A model generated the notes under the pieces. It worked only from the letters and a program-made list of their open reading frames with translations. It ran no database searches and was not told the origin of the DNA. From Megalopta genalis (Eukaryota > Arthropoda > Insecta > Hymenoptera > Halictidae), in NCBI RefSeq assembly GCF_051020955.1, contig NC_135016.1:14552501-14616500 (forward strand): a DNA stretch of 64,000 bases, written 5' to 3'. Position 1 is the stretch's first letter. Each line of letters begins with the position of its first letter. The position numbers were made by a program, and so were the translations under genes. Positions 62,037 through 64,000 of this stretch are shown in pieces.

Positions 62037-62573
62037 GTTATGAAACAAACAAACAGATTTCCATTATATTTCGTTGCTTGTTGGTAAGTATAGCTCAATT
62101 ATTGAATTGTGCTGTGCCAAATGTAGCTTTGAGAGGTTTATAAGAAAATATTAAAAATTGTTGATCTCTCTTGAGGCTTTTTTCACGTGAAAATTGAAAT
62201 TGTTAAGAAAAATACCATGTTTATACTTCATGTGTTTCTTCTTGCTACTTTTAAGTTTGTATGATTTTTAACAATTGAGCGTCCGAGGTTTTCGCTCGTA
62301 TCTAATTTCAAAACAAACCATAATTTTTCAGTCATTTCCGACGATCTGGCAGAATAATAATTTCAAAAAAAGTTGGTCGGTATTCAGTTTTGTACAAATT
62401 AAAATGTAAAAAAAAAATAAATTTGTTGATCATTATACAAAAAGCTGGTCATTATACAAAAAGCTGGCCATTATCCTACGCCCTATTATCCTACTATGAC
62501 CTTAAACCTTGAAACAACGCTAAAATAATTATTGTTTGTAGGTTATTATCCATACTTCGTCTTGGTTATCAAT

Positions 62574-62776
62574 AGACTGCAGATTGATTTTATGCATTTA
62601 TAATAAAAATGGCCAGGTGAAATTTCAAACAATGAAAATATGAAAAGAATTTAAGAACATCCATGTATTATTATGAACACAAAACAGTTATTAAAAATAG
62701 GAACAAATTTCTAGTTGACTCGTGTTTATTGCAATCGATGAAGAGCCCTTTTATTTAGCATAAAGATCCGCAATCT
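62574..62776. mobile_element. TAGACTGCGGAT-family MITE (203 bp)
   Basis: Ends AGACTGCAGATTGATTTTAT and AAGATCCGCAATCT. Flanks ggttatcaat and aagtatcaat share most of a decamer. Non-coding. Confidence 0.68.
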
Positions 62777-63000
62777 AAGTATCAATTGTATTTCATTGCA
62801 CGTAGTTTGATGTCTCATGTTTATACTATTTCTCGTTTTTCTTGTATCATATTACATATATTTAATTATATTATGGGAATTTTATCGCCATTATGGGAAA
62901 ATTGTATGTATTTCACCCATAATGAAGCTACAAATTTCTATTCTTTTTTGTTATTAAACCATTACTTGAAGTAAAACTTTTTCATGTCCTCACATATGCA

Positions 63001-63082
63001 CTAAATATTAATAATAATAATAGTAATAATAATAATAATGATAATAATAATAATGATAATAATAATAATAGTAATAATAATA

Positions 63083-63113
<31 letters not shown>

Positions 63114-63115
63114 AA
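63001..63115. repeat. (AAT)n microsatellite
   Basis: About 38 near-perfect AAT units with occasional AGT or GAT variants. Confidence 0.95.
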
Positions 63116-63586
63116 GACAGATAATTTTTTATAACAAAGATGTCATAACAGTTAGTTACATCAAACGACGCTTATCATGGACCCCCTGTATACTCAATAA
63201 AAAATCGAGGAATTGTATATTGAAAAATATTATACTCGTGTACCATGTACGAAAAAAATGTTATATACAGAGCAAGACAGAATTATCGGGTGTTCAAACA
63301 AAATAATTGAAACGTCAAATAATCAAAGCATACAATTTTAGTTCCTAAATAAAATAACGCGTATCGTATCTGCTTACTAGAAGTTTATGCTCTAAGTTAG
63401 AACGATTTCGTTTGAATCATCACACAGGCGCTGGTAGTATCTCTATAATCTACCGAAATTCTAATTAGACATCCTCTCCCGTAATTAAGCAATTTGTGCC
63501 GGAGTCAGTGCGAGCTTACTCGAGTCTGTCTGTCTTTCGGTGTCACGTTTCAGGTCTCACATTTATTTACGCCGTAGAACACTAAC

Positions 63587-63792
63587 CTGAACTCTGGCCT
63601 CCGTGAGGTGAATCTTCATCGCCAGCTCTTCCCTGGTGAAGACATCTGGATAGTGTGTCTGCGCAAACGCCGACTCCAGTTCGTCGAGTTGTTGTTGGCT
63701 GAAGGTGGTTCGGTTTCTCCTCTGCTTTCGTCTCACGAAGGAATCCTCGCCGACACCGTGCAACGCCGGATGGTACGGGGAATAACTTGTAT
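63587..63792 (-). CDS. Drgx: Drgx homeobox gene, first exon visible here (homeodomain residues 1-46)
   Basis: Internal coding exon of a paired-like homeodomain transcription factor, a nuclear DNA-binding protein; vertebrate DRGX acts in sensory and dorsal horn neuron development. Read on the minus strand, the acceptor is TTTTGTGTTCCAG and the donor CAG|GTTAGT. The exon is 206 bases: two bases finish an upstream codon, then 68 codons follow. The homeodomain begins at residue 23 (QRRNRTTF) and runs through helices 1 and 2 to ARVQ (Q46). The upstream RRKQRRNRTTF and the stretch AQTHYPDVFTREELAMKI match what I know of the DRGX family. The split after homeodomain residue 46 is the common paired-like intron position. 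The start codon and N-terminus are not in the window: the 208 bases upstream look intronic. Arx, Alx and Prrx types were considered, but the OAR-proximal CGCC segment of the last exon points to Drgx. Confidence 0.93.
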
Positions 63793-64000
63793 CTGGAACA
63801 CAAAAGATTGTGTACGCGTCAATTAACGCTTTCCTTTCGAAATATCTCAATGTTTCGACCGCGCTGATCTTTATGCAAACTGAAAATCTCTGGTATTCGA
63901 TTAGGAACCCACGAGGTTTTTTAAGGTAATTGGGAAAATCAGATAACAAATAAAATATAAATTTTATTTGAATAATTATTTGAATATTTTATTTCAATAG
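63793..64000 (-). other. Drgx intron upstream of the first visible exon (partial)
   Basis: These bases precede the acceptor of the first visible exon on the minus strand. No start codon with coding-like sequence joins in phase to the exon. An open frame runs through, but it reads an AT-rich non-conserved peptide and crosses the acceptor. A half copy of the TAGACTGCGGAT MITE family (gctgatctttatgcaaac, about 63857-63900) sits 65 bases from the splice acceptor. Confidence 0.7.

Larger units (their letters stand above)
48294..63586 (-). other. Drgx intron splitting homeodomain codons 46 and 47 (about 15.3 kb)
   Basis: Long intron between ARVQ and VWFQ. It holds the mariner copy at 53815, several inverted-repeat MITEs, a 739-bp TTAA-flanked composite, microsatellites and GC-rich patches. 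I see no additional coding exon. GC-rich segments at about 48840-49560, 50490-51190, 55560-56130 and 60990-61480 are the best candidates for regulatory DNA, by composition only. Confidence 0.8.

Noticed and set aside
63563..63949. 128-codon frame starting MLSDFPNY that includes the homeodomain start
   Set aside because: The first 50 codons and the last few are intronic. The acceptor at 63793 and donor at 63586 define the real exon, and the ATG is not the gene start.

Overview
This window is AT-rich animal nuclear DNA, most likely from a hymenopteran insect (bee or ant type). The evidence is a bilaterian paired-like homeobox gene with long introns, two deleted mariner copies with the TTGGGTTGGCAACTAAGT terminal repeat, many short inverted-repeat elements, and short GC-rich islands in an AT-rich background. 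I cannot name the species from the sequence alone.

There is one gene I can support: a Drgx (dorsal root ganglia homeobox) orthologue on the minus strand. Four coding exons can be assembled: 63792-63587, 48293-48128, 46607-46394 and 32060-31571. Splice sites and codon phases agree at all three junctions (phase 0, 1 and 2). Together they give 357 complete codons up to a TAG stop. They cover the whole homeodomain (residues 23-82 of the partial protein), a Ser/Pro/Gly-rich linker and a C-terminal OAR motif. The start codon and 5' exon(s) lie beyond position 64000. The introns are about 15.3, 1.5 and 14.3 kb.

Positions 1 to 31570 lie downstream of the gene. I recognise no protein gene there. This part holds a dimeric tandem array (1600-2470), two related Tc1-like transposase fragments, a pogo-like transposase remnant that looks internally inverted, several MITEs, GC-rich blocks and a large polypyrimidine tract (19572-20080).

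The introns hold most of the mobile DNA: two matching deleted mariners, one of them sitting in an ACAGTATA array; a solo-LTR-like sequence; a hAT-type MITE carrying a nested piggyBac-type MITE; several TTAA-flanked elements; a MITE family with about 10-bp target duplications; a 32-bp minisatellite; a 71-72-bp array next to exon 3; and four identical 14-bp palindromes spaced exactly 44 bp apart. I found no tRNA, rRNA, CRISPR array or operon-like gene group. No new enzymatic or defence system is supported. The unusual content is the layered mobile and repeat architecture around a neuronal transcription factor gene.
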